Shown here one piece after another: positions 38,532 to 47,277 of a DNA stretch of 64,000 bases. The translations under genes were made by a program, and so were the position numbers. The DNA lies in assembly GCF_003576645.1 (NCBI RefSeq), contig NC_044931.1, positions 10,586,697 to 10,650,696 on the forward strand, written 5' to 3'. Within the stretch, counting starts at the first letter, position 1; every line of letters begins with the position of its first letter. Source of the DNA: Ipomoea triloba (taxonomy: Eukaryota > Streptophyta > Magnoliopsida > Solanales > Convolvulaceae). Below the pieces are notes generated by a model that ran no database searches, was not told the DNA's origin, and worked only from the letters and a program-made list of their open reading frames with translations.

Positions 38532-38563
38532 GGACCCCCTGGGAAGTCCTCGTGTTGCATCCC
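38532..38563 (+). pseudogene. 5S rRNA gene with an 87-bp internal deletion
   Basis: Only GGA of the start is joined directly to CCCCCTGGGAAGTCC and the 3' end. Both promoter boxes are gone. The unit is shortened to 169 bp (256 minus 87). The join shares a GA dinucleotide. Confidence 0.93.
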
Positions 38564-38700
38564 CTACCCTCTTTTTAATTTTTCTTTTAAACCGCTGGAC
38601 CGCTCGCTAAGGATACTATCCTTTTAAACCGCTAAACCGCTAAGCGAGAGAAGTTGCGCGGAGAGAGAGGGTCAAGTACATTTTGCGCGCAGTACATGAC

Positions 38701-38819
38701 GGATGCGATCGTACCAGCACTAATGAACCGGATCCCATCAGAACTCTGAAGTTAAGCGTGCTTGGGCGAGAGTAGTACTAGGATGTGTGACCCCCTGGGA
38801 AGTCCTCGTGTTGCATCCC
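38701..38819 (+). rRNA. 5S rRNA gene copy
   Basis: 119 nt with GATCGTACCAG, AATGAACCGG, ACTCTGAAG and GATGTGTGACC. The copy at 39019 has the same set and the same spacer variant CTGGCTAAGGCTAC. Confidence 0.9.
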
Positions 38820-38945
38820 CTACCCTCTTTTTAATTTTTCTTTTAAACCGCTGGACCGCTGGCTAAGGCTACTATCCTTTTAAACCGCTAAACCGCTAAG
38901 CGAGAGAAGTTGCGCGGAGAGAGAGGGTCAAGTACATTTTGCGCG

Positions 38946-38946
38946 N
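38946..38946. other. Single N flanked by a 61-bp unmerged overlap
   Basis: 38885-38945 is repeated exactly at 38947-39007, flush with the N. Removing one copy and the N gives a 256-bp unit, so this is an unmerged contig overlap. Confidence 0.93.
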
Positions 38947-39018
38947 CCGCTAAACCGCTAAGCGAGAGAAGTTGCGCGGAGAGAGAGGGTCAAGTACATT
39001 TTGCGCGCAGTACATGAC

Positions 39019-39137
39019 GGATGCGATCGTACCAGCACTAATGAACCGGATCCCATCAGAACTCTGAAGTTAAGCGTGCTTGGGCGAGAGTAGTACTAGG
39101 ATGTGTGACCCCCTGGGAAGTCCTCGTGTTGCATCCC
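39019..39137 (+). rRNA. 5S rRNA gene copy
   Basis: Same variants as the gene at 38701. It lies 318 bp downstream, or 256 bp once the N-flanking overlap is removed. Confidence 0.9.
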
Positions 39138-39274
39138 CTACCCTCTTTTTAATTTTTCTTTTAAACCGCTGGACCGCTGGCTAAGGCTACTATCCTTTTA
39201 AACCGCTAAACCGCTAAGCGAGAGAAGTTGCGCGGAGAGAGAGGGTCAAGTACATTTTGCGCGCAGTACATGAC

Positions 39275-39393
39275 GGATGCGATCATACCAGCACTAATGC
39301 AGCGCATCCCATCAGAACTCCGAAGGTAAGCGTGCTTGGGCGAGAGTAGTACTAGGATGGGTGACCCTCTTGGAAGTCCTTGTGTTGCATCCC
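39275..39393 (+). rRNA. 5S rRNA gene copy, CTCTTGG group
   Basis: 119 nt with CAGCGCATCC, GAAGGTAAGCG and CCCTCTTGGAAGTCCTTG. It heads four genes that share these changes. Confidence 0.9.
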
Positions 39394-39530
39394 CCACCCT
39401 CTTTTCAATTTTTCTTTTAAACCGCTGGACTGCTCGCTAAGGGTACTATCCTTTTAAACCGCGAAACCGCTAAGCGAGAGAAGTTGCGTGGAGAGAGAGG
39501 GTCAAGTACATTTTGCGCGCAGGACATGAC

Positions 39531-39649
39531 GGATGCGATCATACCAGCACTAATGCAGCGCATCCCATCAGAACTCCGAAGGTAAGCGTGCTTGGGCGAG
39601 AGTAGTACTAGGATGGGTGACCCTCTTGGAAGTCCTTGTGTTGCATCCC
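39531..39649 (+). rRNA. 5S rRNA gene copy, CTCTTGG group
   Basis: Same gene as at 39275. Its upstream flank has AGGACATGAC and TTGCGTGGAG, shared only with the next two units. Confidence 0.9.
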
Positions 39650-39786
39650 CCACCCTCTTTTCAATTTTTCTTTTAAACCGCTGGACTGCTCGCTAAGGGT
39701 ACTATCCTTTTAAACCGCGAAACCGCTAAGCGAGAGAAGTTGCGTGGAGAGAGAGGGTCAAGTACATTTTGCGCGCAGGACATGAC

Positions 39787-39905
39787 GGATGCGATCATAC
39801 CAGCACTAATGCAGCGCATCCCATCAGAACTCCGAAGGTAAGCGTGCTTGGGCGAGAGTAGTACTAGGATGGGTGACCCTCTTGGAAGTCCTTGTGTTGC
39901 ATCCC
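39787..39905 (+). rRNA. 5S rRNA gene copy, CTCTTGG group
   Basis: Identical to the unit at 39531, gene and flank. Confidence 0.9.
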
Positions 39906-40042
39906 CCACCCTCTTTTCAATTTTTCTTTTAAACCGCTGGACTGCTCGCTAAGGGTACTATCCTTTTAAACCGCGAAACCGCTAAGCGAGAGAAGTTGCG
40001 TGGAGAGAGAGGGTCAAGTACATTTTGCGCGCAGGACATGAC

Positions 40043-40161
40043 GGATGCGATCATACCAGCACTAATGCAGCGCATCCCATCAGAACTCCGAAGGTAAGCG
40101 TGCTTGGGCGAGAGTAGTACTAGGATGGGTGACCCTCTTGGAAGTCCTTGTGTTGCATCCC
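40043..40161 (+). rRNA. 5S rRNA gene copy, CTCTTGG group
   Basis: Third identical unit of the AGGACATGAC group. The spacer after it returns to the common type. Confidence 0.9.
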
Positions 40162-40298
40162 CCACCCTCTTTTCAATTTTTCTTTTAAATCGCTGGACCG
40201 CTCGCTAAGGGTACTATCCTTTTAAACCGCTAAACCGCTAAGCGAGAGAAGTTGCGCGGAGAGAGTGGTTCAAGTACATTTTGCGCGCAGTACATAAC

Positions 40299-40417
40299 GG
40301 ATGCGATCATACTAGCACAAATGCACCGCATCCCATCAGAACTCCGAAGTTAAGCGTGCTTGGGCGAGAGTAGTACTAGGATGGGTGACCCCCTAGGAAG
40401 TCTTCGTGTTACATCCC
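40299..40417 (+). rRNA. 5S rRNA gene copy, CTAGG group
   Basis: 119 nt with TACTAGCACAAATGC and CCCTAGGAAGTCTTCGTG. The 3' end is TTACATCCC, which loses a pair with the 5' GGATGC. Confidence 0.9.
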
Positions 40418-40554
40418 CCTCCCTCTTTTCAATTTTTCTTTTAAATCGCTGGACCGCTCGCTAAGGGTACTATCCTTTTAAACCGCTAAACCGCTAAGCG
40501 AGAGAAGTTGCGCGGAGAGAGAGGGTCAAGTACATTTTGCGCGCAGTACATAAC

Positions 40555-40673
40555 GGATGCGATCATACCAGCACAAATGCACCGCATCCCATCAGAACTC
40601 CGAAGTTAAGCGTGCTTGGGCGAGAGTAGTACTAGGATGGGTGACCCCCTAGGAGGTCTTCGTGTTACATTCA
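40555..40673 (+). rRNA. 5S rRNA gene copy, CTAGG group
   Basis: As the copy at 40299, but with CTAGGAGGTC and a 3' end TTACATTCA that weakens the terminal stem further. Confidence 0.85.
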
Positions 40674-40810
40674 CCACCCTCTTTTCAATTTTTCTTTTAA
40701 ACCGCTGAACCGCTCGCTAAAGGTACTATCCTTTTAAACCGCTAAACCGCTAAGCGAGAGAAGTTGCGCGGAGAGAGAGGGTCAAGTACATTTTGCGCGC
40801 AGTACATGAC

Positions 40811-40929
40811 GGATGCGATTGTACCAGCACTAATGAACCGGATCCCATCAGAACTCCGAAGTTAAGCGTGCTTGGGCGAGAGTAGTACTAGGATGGGTGA
40901 CCCCCTGGGAAGTCCTCGTGTTGCATCCC
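40811..40929 (+). rRNA. 5S rRNA gene copy
   Basis: 119 nt, consensus except GATTGTACCAG and AATGAACCGG. Confidence 0.93.
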
Positions 40930-41066
40930 CCACCCTCTTTTCAATTTTTCTTTTAAATCGCTGGACCGCTCGCTAAGGGTACTATCCTTTTAAACCGCTA
41001 AACCGCTAAGCGAGAGAAGTTGCGCGGAGAGAGAGGGTCAAGTACATTTTGCGCGCAGTACATGAC

Positions 41067-41184
41067 GGATGTATCATACCAGCACTAATGCACCGGATCC
41101 CATCAGTACTCTGAAGTTATGCGTGCTTGGGCGAGAGTAGTACTAGGATGGGTGACCCCCTGGGAAGTCCTAGTGTTGCATCCC
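41067..41184 (+). rRNA. 5S rRNA gene copy, 1-bp deletion near 5' end
   Basis: 118 nt. GGATGCGATC is GGATGTATC, shortening helix I. AGTACTCTGAAG, GTTATGCG and CCTAGTG are further changes. Likely inactive. Confidence 0.85.
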
Positions 41185-41321
41185 CCACCCTCTTTTCAAT
41201 TTTTCTTTTAAACCGCTGGACCGCTCGCTAAGGGTACTATCCTTTTAAACCGCTAAACCGCTAAGCGAGAGAAGTTGCGCGGAGAGAGAGGGTCAAGTAC
41301 ATTTTGCGCGCAGTACATGAC

Positions 41322-41440
41322 GGATGCGATCATACCAGCACTAATGCACCGGATCCCATCAGAACTCCGAAGTTAAGCGTGCTTGGGCGAGAGTAGTACT
41401 AGGATGGGTGACCCCCTAGGAAGTCTTCGTGTTACATCCT
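41322..41440 (+). rRNA. 5S rRNA gene copy, CTAGG group
   Basis: The 5' two thirds is consensus. The 3' end is CCCTAGGAAGTCTTCGTG and TTACATCCT. Confidence 0.9.
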
Positions 41441-41578
41441 CCACCCTCTTTTCAATTCTTTCTTTTAAACCGCTGGACCGCTCGTTAAGGATACTATCCT
41501 TTTAAACCGCTAAACCGCTAAGCGAGAGAAGTTGCGCGGAGAGAGAGGGTCAAGTACATTTTGCGCGCAGTACATGAC

Positions 41579-41697
41579 GGATGCGATCATACCAGCACTA
41601 ATGCACCGGATCCCATCAGAACTCCGAAGTGAAGCGTGCTTGGGCGAGAGTAGTACTAGGATGGGTGACCCCCTGGGAAGTCCTCGTGTTGCATCCC
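41579..41697 (+). rRNA. 5S rRNA gene copy
   Basis: Array consensus apart from GAAGTGAAGCG in box A. Confidence 0.94.
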
Positions 41698-41834
41698 CCA
41701 CCCTCTTTTTAATCTTTCTTTTAAACCGCTGGACCGCTCGCTAAGGGTACTATCCTTTTAAACCGCTAAACCGCTAAGCGAGAGAAGTTGCGCGGAGAGA
41801 GAGGGTCAAGTACATTTTGCGCGCAGTACATGAC

Positions 41835-41953
41835 GGATGCGATCATACCAGCACAAATGCACCGGATCCCATCAGAACTCCGAAGTTAAGCGTGCTTGGG
41901 CAAGAGTAGTACTAGGATGTGTGACCCCCTGGGAAGTCCTCGTGTTGCATCCC
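41835..41953 (+). rRNA. 5S rRNA gene copy
   Basis: 119 nt with CAGCACAAATGC, GGGCAAGAG and GATGTGTGACC. Confidence 0.92.
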
Positions 41954-42027
41954 CCACTCTCTTTTTAATTTTTCTTTTAAACCGCTGGACCGCTCGTTAA
42001 GGGTACTATCCTTTTAAACCGCTAAAC

Positions 42028-42379
42028 NNNNNNNNNNNNNNNNNNNNNNNNNNNNNNNNNNNNNNNNNNNNNNNNNNNNNNNNNNNNNNNNNNNNNNNNN
42101 NNNNNNNNNNNNNNNNNNNNNNNNNNNNNNNNNNNNNNNNNNNNNNNNNNNNNNNNNNNNNNNNNNNNNNNNNNNNNNNNNNNNNNNNNNNNNNNNNNNN
42201 NNNNNNNNNNNNNNNNNNNNNNNNNNNNNNNNNNNNNNNNNNNNNNNNNNNNNNNNNNNNNNNNNNNNNNNNNNNNNNNNNNNNNNNNNNNNNNNNNNNN
42301 NNNNNNNNNNNNNNNNNNNNNNNNNNNNNNNNNNNNNNNNNNNNNNNNNNNNNNNNNNNNNNNNNNNNNNNNNNNNNNN
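42028..42379. other. Assembly gap, 352 N
   Basis: The gap lies within the 5S array. The gene phase across it is 26 bp short of two units, so its length is an estimate. Confidence 0.95.
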
Positions 42380-42439
42380 GCTTGGACGAGAGTAGTACTA
42401 GGATGGGTGACCCTCTGGGAAGTCCTCGTGTTGCATCAC
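42380..42439 (+). rRNA. 5S rRNA gene, 5' half lost in gap
   Basis: The last 60 nt are visible, with TTGGACGAG and CCTCTGGGAAGTCC, ending CATCAC. Confidence 0.85.
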
Positions 42440-42576
42440 CCACCCTCTTTTCAATTTTTCTTTTAAACCGCTGGACCGCTCGCTAAGGGTACTATCCTTT
42501 TAAACCGCTAAACCGCTAAGCGAGAGAAGTTGCGCGGAGAGAGAGGGTCAAGTACATTTTGCGCGCAGTACATGAC

Positions 42577-42695
42577 GGATGCGATCATACCAGCACTAAT
42601 GCACCGGATCCCATCAGAACTCCGAAGTAAAGCGTGCTTGGACGAGACTAGTACTAGGATGGGTGACCCTCTGGGAAGTCCTTGTGTTGCATCCC
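42577..42695 (+). rRNA. 5S rRNA gene copy, CTCTGGG group
   Basis: 119 nt with GTAAAGCGTG, TTGGACGAGACTAG and CCTCTGGGAAGTCCTTG. Confidence 0.9.
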
Positions 42696-42804
42696 CCACC
42701 CTCTTTTCAATTTTTCTTTTAAACCGCTGGACCGCTCGCTAAGGGTACTATCCTTTTAAACCGCTAAACCGCTAAGCGAGAGAAGTTGCGCGGAGAGAGA
42801 GGGT

Positions 42805-42832
42805 CAAGTACATTTTGCGCGCAGTACGTGAC
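42805..42832 (+). promoter_or_regulatory. 5S gene upstream element, representative
   Basis: Plant 5S genes use upstream motifs near -28, -12 and -1 as well as internal boxes. Before the consensus gene at 42833, GC falls at -12/-11 and C at -1 as expected. The -28 region (TCAAGTACATTTT) has no TATATA. The same arrangement is seen before most genes of the array. Confidence 0.5.
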
Positions 42833-42951
42833 GGATGCGATCATACCAGCACTAATGCACCGGATCCCATCAGAACTCCGAAGTTAAGCGTGCTTGGGCG
42901 AGAGTAGTACTAGGATGGGTGACCCCCTGGGAAGTCCTCGTGTTGCATCCC
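42833..42951 (+). rRNA. 5S rRNA gene, array consensus
   Basis: Full 119-nt gene from GGATGCGATC to GCATCCC, with intact box A (GAAGTTAAGCGTGC), intermediate element and box C (GATGGGTGACCCCC). From memory, the common angiosperm form has CCTCCTGGG where this has CCCCCTGGG. Transcribed by RNA polymerase III with TFIIIA; its RNA joins the large ribosomal subunit. Among the best candidates for activity here. Confidence 0.97.
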
Positions 42952-42959
42952 CCACCCTC

Positions 42960-42976
42960 TTTTCAATTTTTCTTTT
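42960..42976 (+). terminator. Pol III T-run terminator after 5S gene, representative
   Basis: Runs of four, five and four T follow the gene at 42833 within 9 to 25 bp, the usual Pol III stop. The same T-rich stretch follows nearly all genes of the array. Confidence 0.8.
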
Positions 42977-43088
42977 AAACCGCTGGACCGCTCGGTAAGG
43001 GTACTATCCTTTTAAACCGCTAAACCGCTAAGCGATAGAAGTTGCGCGGAGAGAGAGGTTCAAGTACATTTTGCGCGCAGTACATGAC

Positions 43089-43207
43089 CGATGCGATCAT
43101 ACCAGCACTAATGCACCGGATCCCATCAGAACTCCGAAGTTAAGCGTGCTTGGGCGAGAGTAGTACTAGGATGGGTGACCCCCTGGGAAGTCCTCGTGTT
43201 GCATCCC
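43089..43207 (+). rRNA. 5S rRNA gene copy, first base C
   Basis: Consensus except for C instead of G at position 1. Confidence 0.94.
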
Positions 43208-43344
43208 CCACCCTCTTTTCAATTTTTCTTTTAAACCGCTGGACCGCTCGCTAAGGGTACTATCCTTTTAAACCGCTAAACCGCTAAGCGAGAGAAGTTG
43301 CGCGGAGAGAGAGGGTCAAGTACATTTTGCGCGCAGTACATGAC

Positions 43345-43463
43345 GGATGCGATCATACCAGCACTAATGCAGCGCATCCCATCAGAACTCCGAAGTTAAG
43401 CGTGCTTGGGCGAGAGTAGTACTAGGATGGGTGAAACCCTAGGAAGTCTTCGTGTTACATCCC
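43345..43463 (+). rRNA. 5S rRNA gene copy, CTAGG group
   Basis: CAGCGCATCC in the first half. Box C is altered to GGGTGAAACCCTAGG, and the 3' end is TTACATCCC. Confidence 0.87.
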
Positions 43464-43534
43464 CCACCCTCTTTTCAATTTTTTCTTTTAAACCGCTGGA
43501 CCGCTCGTTAAGGATACTATCCTTTTAAACCGCA

Positions 43535-43535
43535 N
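43535..43535. other. Single N at a join in the 5S array
   Basis: About 60 bp of spacer (from AAACCGC to the GCGCGC stretch) is missing across this base, so it marks a join. Gene spacing here is 201 bp. Confidence 0.8.
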
Positions 43536-43545
43536 AGTACATGAC

Positions 43546-43664
43546 GGATGTGATCATACCAGCACTAATGCACCGGACCCCATCAGAACTCCGAAGTTAT
43601 GAGTGCTTGGGCGAGAGTAGTACTAGAATGGGTGACCCCCTGGGAAGTCCTCGTGTTGCATCCC
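43546..43664 (+). rRNA. 5S rRNA gene copy, diverged
   Basis: Has GGATGTGATC, CCGGACCCC, GTTATGAGTGC and TAGAATGGG. The first and third changes recall the copy at 38028. Confidence 0.88.
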
Positions 43665-43801
43665 CCACCCTCTTTTTAATTTTTCTTTTAAACCGCTGGA
43701 CCGCTCGCTAAGGGTACTATCCTTTTAAACCGCTAAACCGCTAAGCGAGAGAAGTTGCGCGGAGAGAGAGGGTCAAGTACATTTTGCGCGCAGTACATGA
43801 C

Positions 43802-43920
43802 GGATGCGATCATACCAGCACTAATGCACCGGATCCCATCAGAACTCCGAAGTTAAGCGTGCTTGGGCGAGAGTAGTACTAGGATGGGTGACCCCCTGGG
43901 AAGTCCTCGTGTTGCATCCC
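43802..43920 (+). rRNA. 5S rRNA gene, array consensus
   Basis: Identical to the consensus copy at 42833 over the gene. Confidence 0.97.
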
Positions 43921-44057
43921 CCACCCTCTTTTCAATTTTTCTTTTAAACCGCTGGACCGCTCGCTAAGGGTACTATCATTTTAAACCGCTAAACCGCTAC
44001 GCGAGAGTAGTTGCGCGGAGAGAGAGAGTCAAGTACATTTTGCGCGCAGTACATAAC

Positions 44058-44176
44058 GGATGCGATCGTACCAGCAATAATGCACCGGATCCCATCAGAA
44101 CTCCGAAGTTAAGCGTGCTTGGGCGAGAGTAGTACTAGGATGTGTGACCCCCTGGGAAGTCCTCGTGTTGCATCCC
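44058..44176 (+). rRNA. 5S rRNA gene copy
   Basis: 119 nt with GATCGTACCAGCAATAATGC and GATGTGTGACC. Confidence 0.92.
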
Positions 44177-44313
44177 CCACCCTCTTTTTAATTTTTCTTT
44201 TAAACCGCTGGACCGCTCGTTAAGGATACTATCCTTTTAAACCGCTAAACCGCTAAGCGAGAGAAGGTGCGCGGGGAGAGAGGGTCAAGTACATTTTGCT
44301 CGCAGTACATGAC

Positions 44314-44432
44314 GGATGCGATCATACCAGCACTAATGCACCGGATCCCATCAGAACTCCGAAGTAAAGCGTGCTTGGACGAGAGTAGTACTAGGATGGG
44401 TGACCCTCTGGGAAGTCCTTGTGTTGCATCCC
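44314..44432 (+). rRNA. 5S rRNA gene copy, CTCTGGG group
   Basis: GTAAAGCGTG, TTGGACGAG and CCTCTGGGAAGTCCTTG, close to the copy at 42577. The flank has TTTTGCTCGC instead of TTTTGCGCGC. Confidence 0.9.
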
Positions 44433-44569
44433 CCACCCTCTTTTCAATATTTCTTTTAAACCGCTGGACCGCTCGCTAAGGGTACTATCCTTTTAAACCG
44501 CTAAACCGCTAAGCGAGAGAAGTTGCGCGGAGAGAGAGGGTCAAGTACATTTTGCGCGCAGTACATGAC

Positions 44570-44688
44570 GGATGCGATCATACCAGCACAAATGCACCGC
44601 ATCCCATCAGAACTCCGATTTTAAGCGTGCTTGGGCGAGAGTAGTACTAGGATGGGTGACCCTCTGGGAAGTCCTTGTGTTGCATCCC
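44570..44688 (+). rRNA. 5S rRNA gene copy, CTCTGGG group
   Basis: CAGCACAAATGC, box A changed to CCGATTTTAAGCG, and CCTCTGGGAAGTCCTTG. Confidence 0.88.
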
Positions 44689-44825
44689 CCACCCTCTTTT
44701 CAATTTTTCTTTTAAACCGCTGGACCGCTCGCTAAGGGTACTATCCTTTTAAACCGCTAAACCGCTAAGCGAGAGAAGTTGCGCGGAGAGAGAGGGTCAA
44801 GTACATTTTGCGCGCAGTACATGAC

Positions 44826-44944
44826 GGATGCGATCATACCAGCACTAATGCAGCGCATCCCATCAGAACTCCGAAGTTAAGCGTGCTTGGGCGAGAGTAG
44901 TACTAGGATGGGTGACCCCCTAGGAAGTCTTCGTGTTACATCCT
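44826..44944 (+). rRNA. 5S rRNA gene copy, CTAGG group
   Basis: CAGCGCATCC, then consensus to CCCTAGGAAGTCTTCG and TTACATCCT. Confidence 0.9.
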
Positions 44945-45070
44945 CCACCCTCTTTTCAATTCTTTCTTTTAATCCGCTGGACCGCTCGTTAAGGATACTA
45001 TCCTTTTAAACCGCTAAACCGCTAAGCGAGAGAAGTTGCGCGGAGAGAGAGGGTCAAGTACATTTTGCGC

Positions 45071-46070
45071 NNNNNNNNNNNNNNNNNNNNNNNNNNNNNN
45101 NNNNNNNNNNNNNNNNNNNNNNNNNNNNNNNNNNNNNNNNNNNNNNNNNNNNNNNNNNNNNNNNNNNNNNNNNNNNNNNNNNNNNNNNNNNNNNNNNNNN
45201 NNNNNNNNNNNNNNNNNNNNNNNNNNNNNNNNNNNNNNNNNNNNNNNNNNNNNNNNNNNNNNNNNNNNNNNNNNNNNNNNNNNNNNNNNNNNNNNNNNNN
45301 NNNNNNNNNNNNNNNNNNNNNNNNNNNNNNNNNNNNNNNNNNNNNNNNNNNNNNNNNNNNNNNNNNNNNNNNNNNNNNNNNNNNNNNNNNNNNNNNNNNN
45401 NNNNNNNNNNNNNNNNNNNNNNNNNNNNNNNNNNNNNNNNNNNNNNNNNNNNNNNNNNNNNNNNNNNNNNNNNNNNNNNNNNNNNNNNNNNNNNNNNNNN
45501 NNNNNNNNNNNNNNNNNNNNNNNNNNNNNNNNNNNNNNNNNNNNNNNNNNNNNNNNNNNNNNNNNNNNNNNNNNNNNNNNNNNNNNNNNNNNNNNNNNNN
45601 NNNNNNNNNNNNNNNNNNNNNNNNNNNNNNNNNNNNNNNNNNNNNNNNNNNNNNNNNNNNNNNNNNNNNNNNNNNNNNNNNNNNNNNNNNNNNNNNNNNN
45701 NNNNNNNNNNNNNNNNNNNNNNNNNNNNNNNNNNNNNNNNNNNNNNNNNNNNNNNNNNNNNNNNNNNNNNNNNNNNNNNNNNNNNNNNNNNNNNNNNNNN
45801 NNNNNNNNNNNNNNNNNNNNNNNNNNNNNNNNNNNNNNNNNNNNNNNNNNNNNNNNNNNNNNNNNNNNNNNNNNNNNNNNNNNNNNNNNNNNNNNNNNNN
45901 NNNNNNNNNNNNNNNNNNNNNNNNNNNNNNNNNNNNNNNNNNNNNNNNNNNNNNNNNNNNNNNNNNNNNNNNNNNNNNNNNNNNNNNNNNNNNNNNNNNN
46001 NNNNNNNNNNNNNNNNNNNNNNNNNNNNNNNNNNNNNNNNNNNNNNNNNNNNNNNNNNNNNNNNNNNNNN
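45071..46070. other. Assembly gap, exactly 1000 N
   Basis: A round-sized gap between the 5S array and the coding-derived satellite. Confidence 0.98.
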
Positions 46071-46340
46071 CCTCCACGACCACTAGTTGAACCTAATGTA
46101 AGACGAACAATGGTCCTCCGAGGCTTAACTCATGAACAATTGCCGCTTGTTGATGTGTACAAGTCAGAGAATTTTATTGGAGGGAAATACTTTGATCCGA
46201 GTGTGCAAAGGGAATTAGGGTTTGAAGACATGGTAAATCTGTTGCTAAGACACCCGCATTGGAGCAAAGTATTCGAATGGAGAGGACCGACATATACTCC
46301 GGTTACCTATGAGTTTCTTGCTTCAGATGTGTCCCAATAA
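46071..46340 (+). CDS. Satellite ORF unit, 5' truncated by gap
   Basis: The last 89 codons are open, from the proline-rich segment to the extended C-terminus FLASDVSQ. The extension arises because TTGCTTGAG is TTGCTTCAG, moving the stop 15 bp on. Confidence 0.35.
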   Translation, partial: PPRPLVEPNVRRTMVLRGLTHEQLPLVDVYKSENFIGGKYFDPSVQRELGFEDMVNLLLRHPHWSKVFEWRGPTYTPVTYEFLASDVSQ

Positions 46341-46416
46341 AACATTAGGTTCCGTATACGTGGAATTCAGACTTACATTTCCTTATTTTACATGCACTTA
46401 CCGCTTTTATTAGGAA

Positions 46417-46770
46417 ATGGGAAGAAACAAAGAACAAGCCTTGAAAAGAAATTATAAGGAAGCAAGCACAAGCCGAACAAGGGTAAGAGCAGAACCACCA
46501 CCTCCACGACCACTAGTTGAACCTAATGTAAGACGAACAATGGTCCTCCGAGGCTTAACTCATGAACAATTGCCGCTTGTGGATGTGTACAAGTCAGAGA
46601 ATTTTATTGGAGGGAAATACTTTAATCCGAGTGTGCAAAGGGAATTAGGGTTTGAAGACATGGTAAATTTGTTGCTAAGACACCCGCATTGGAGCAAAGT
46701 ATTCGAATGGAGAGGACCGACATATACTCCGGTTACCTATGAGTTTCTTGCTTCAGATGTGTCCCAATAA
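46417..46770 (+). CDS. Satellite ORF unit, 117 aa, long C-terminus
   Basis: Open frame beginning MGRNKEQ, with PPPPRPLVEPN, SVQRELGF and the SDVSQ end. It belongs to the LVEPNVRRT subtype. Confidence 0.35.
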   Translation: MGRNKEQALKRNYKEASTSRTRVRAEPPPPRPLVEPNVRRTMVLRGLTHEQLPLVDVYKSENFIGGKYFNPSVQRELGFEDMVNLLLRHPHWSKVFEWRGPTYTPVTYEFLASDVSQ

Positions 46771-46846
46771 AACATTAGGTTCCGTATACGTGGAATTCAG
46801 ACTTACATTTCCTTATTTTACATGCACTTACCGCTTTTATTAGGAA

Positions 46847-47185
46847 ATGGGAAGAAGCAAAGAACAAGCCTTGAAAAGAAATTATAAGGAAGCAAGCACA
46901 AGCCGAACAAGGGTAAGAGCAGAACCACCACCTCCACGACCACTAGTTGAACCTAATGTAAGACGAACAATGGTCCTCCGAGGCTTAACTCATGAACAAT
47001 TGCCGCTTGTGGATGTGTACAAGTCAGAGAATTTTATTGGAGGGAAATACTTTGATCCGAGTGTGCAGAGTGAATTAGGGTTTGAAGACATGGTAAATCT
47101 GTTGCTAAGACACCCACATTGGAGCAAAGTATTCGAATGGAGAGGACCGACATATACTCCGGTTACCTATGAGTTTCTTGCTTGA
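46847..47185 (+). CDS. Satellite ORF unit, 112 aa
   Basis: LVEPNVRRT subtype with SVQSELGF and the common FLA stop. Confidence 0.35.
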   Translation: MGRSKEQALKRNYKEASTSRTRVRAEPPPPRPLVEPNVRRTMVLRGLTHEQLPLVDVYKSENFIGGKYFDPSVQSELGFEDMVNLLLRHPHWSKVFEWRGPTYTPVTYEFLA

Positions 47186-47277
47186 GATGTGTCCCACTAA
47201 AACATTAGGTTCCCTATGCGTGGAGTTCAGACTTACATTTCCTTATTTTTCATGCACTTTACCGCTTTTTTTAGGAA

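Larger units (their letters stand above)
37992..45070 (+). repeat. 5S rDNA tandem array, 256-bp unit
   Basis: There are 27 full, partial or deleted 5S genes on the + strand, with a step of 256 bp (119-bp gene plus about 137-bp spacer). The spacer holds T runs just after the gene, two TTTTAAACCGCT segments, CTCGCT/AGCGAG inverted bits and a GCGCGC stretch before the next gene. Sequence groups differ at the gene 3' end: CCCCCTGGGAAGTCCTCG, CCTCTGGGAAGTCCTTG, CCTCTTGGAAGTCCTTG and CCCTAGGAAGTCTTCG. Frames readable on either strand here are chance products of the array. Confidence 0.97.

Noticed and set aside
38207..44479. Frames of 63-78 codons on both strands in the 5S array
   Set aside because: They overlap 5S rRNA genes and spacers; no protein is expected, and they vanish with subfamily changes.
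37992..45070. 5S array as organellar or bacterial rRNA
   Set aside because: Gene sequence, tandem arrangement, internal Pol III boxes and T-run terminators are those of plant nuclear 5S rDNA.
45036..46340. Long frames running through the 1000-N and other gaps
   Set aside because: N runs give no stop codons; only the sequenced parts carry information.
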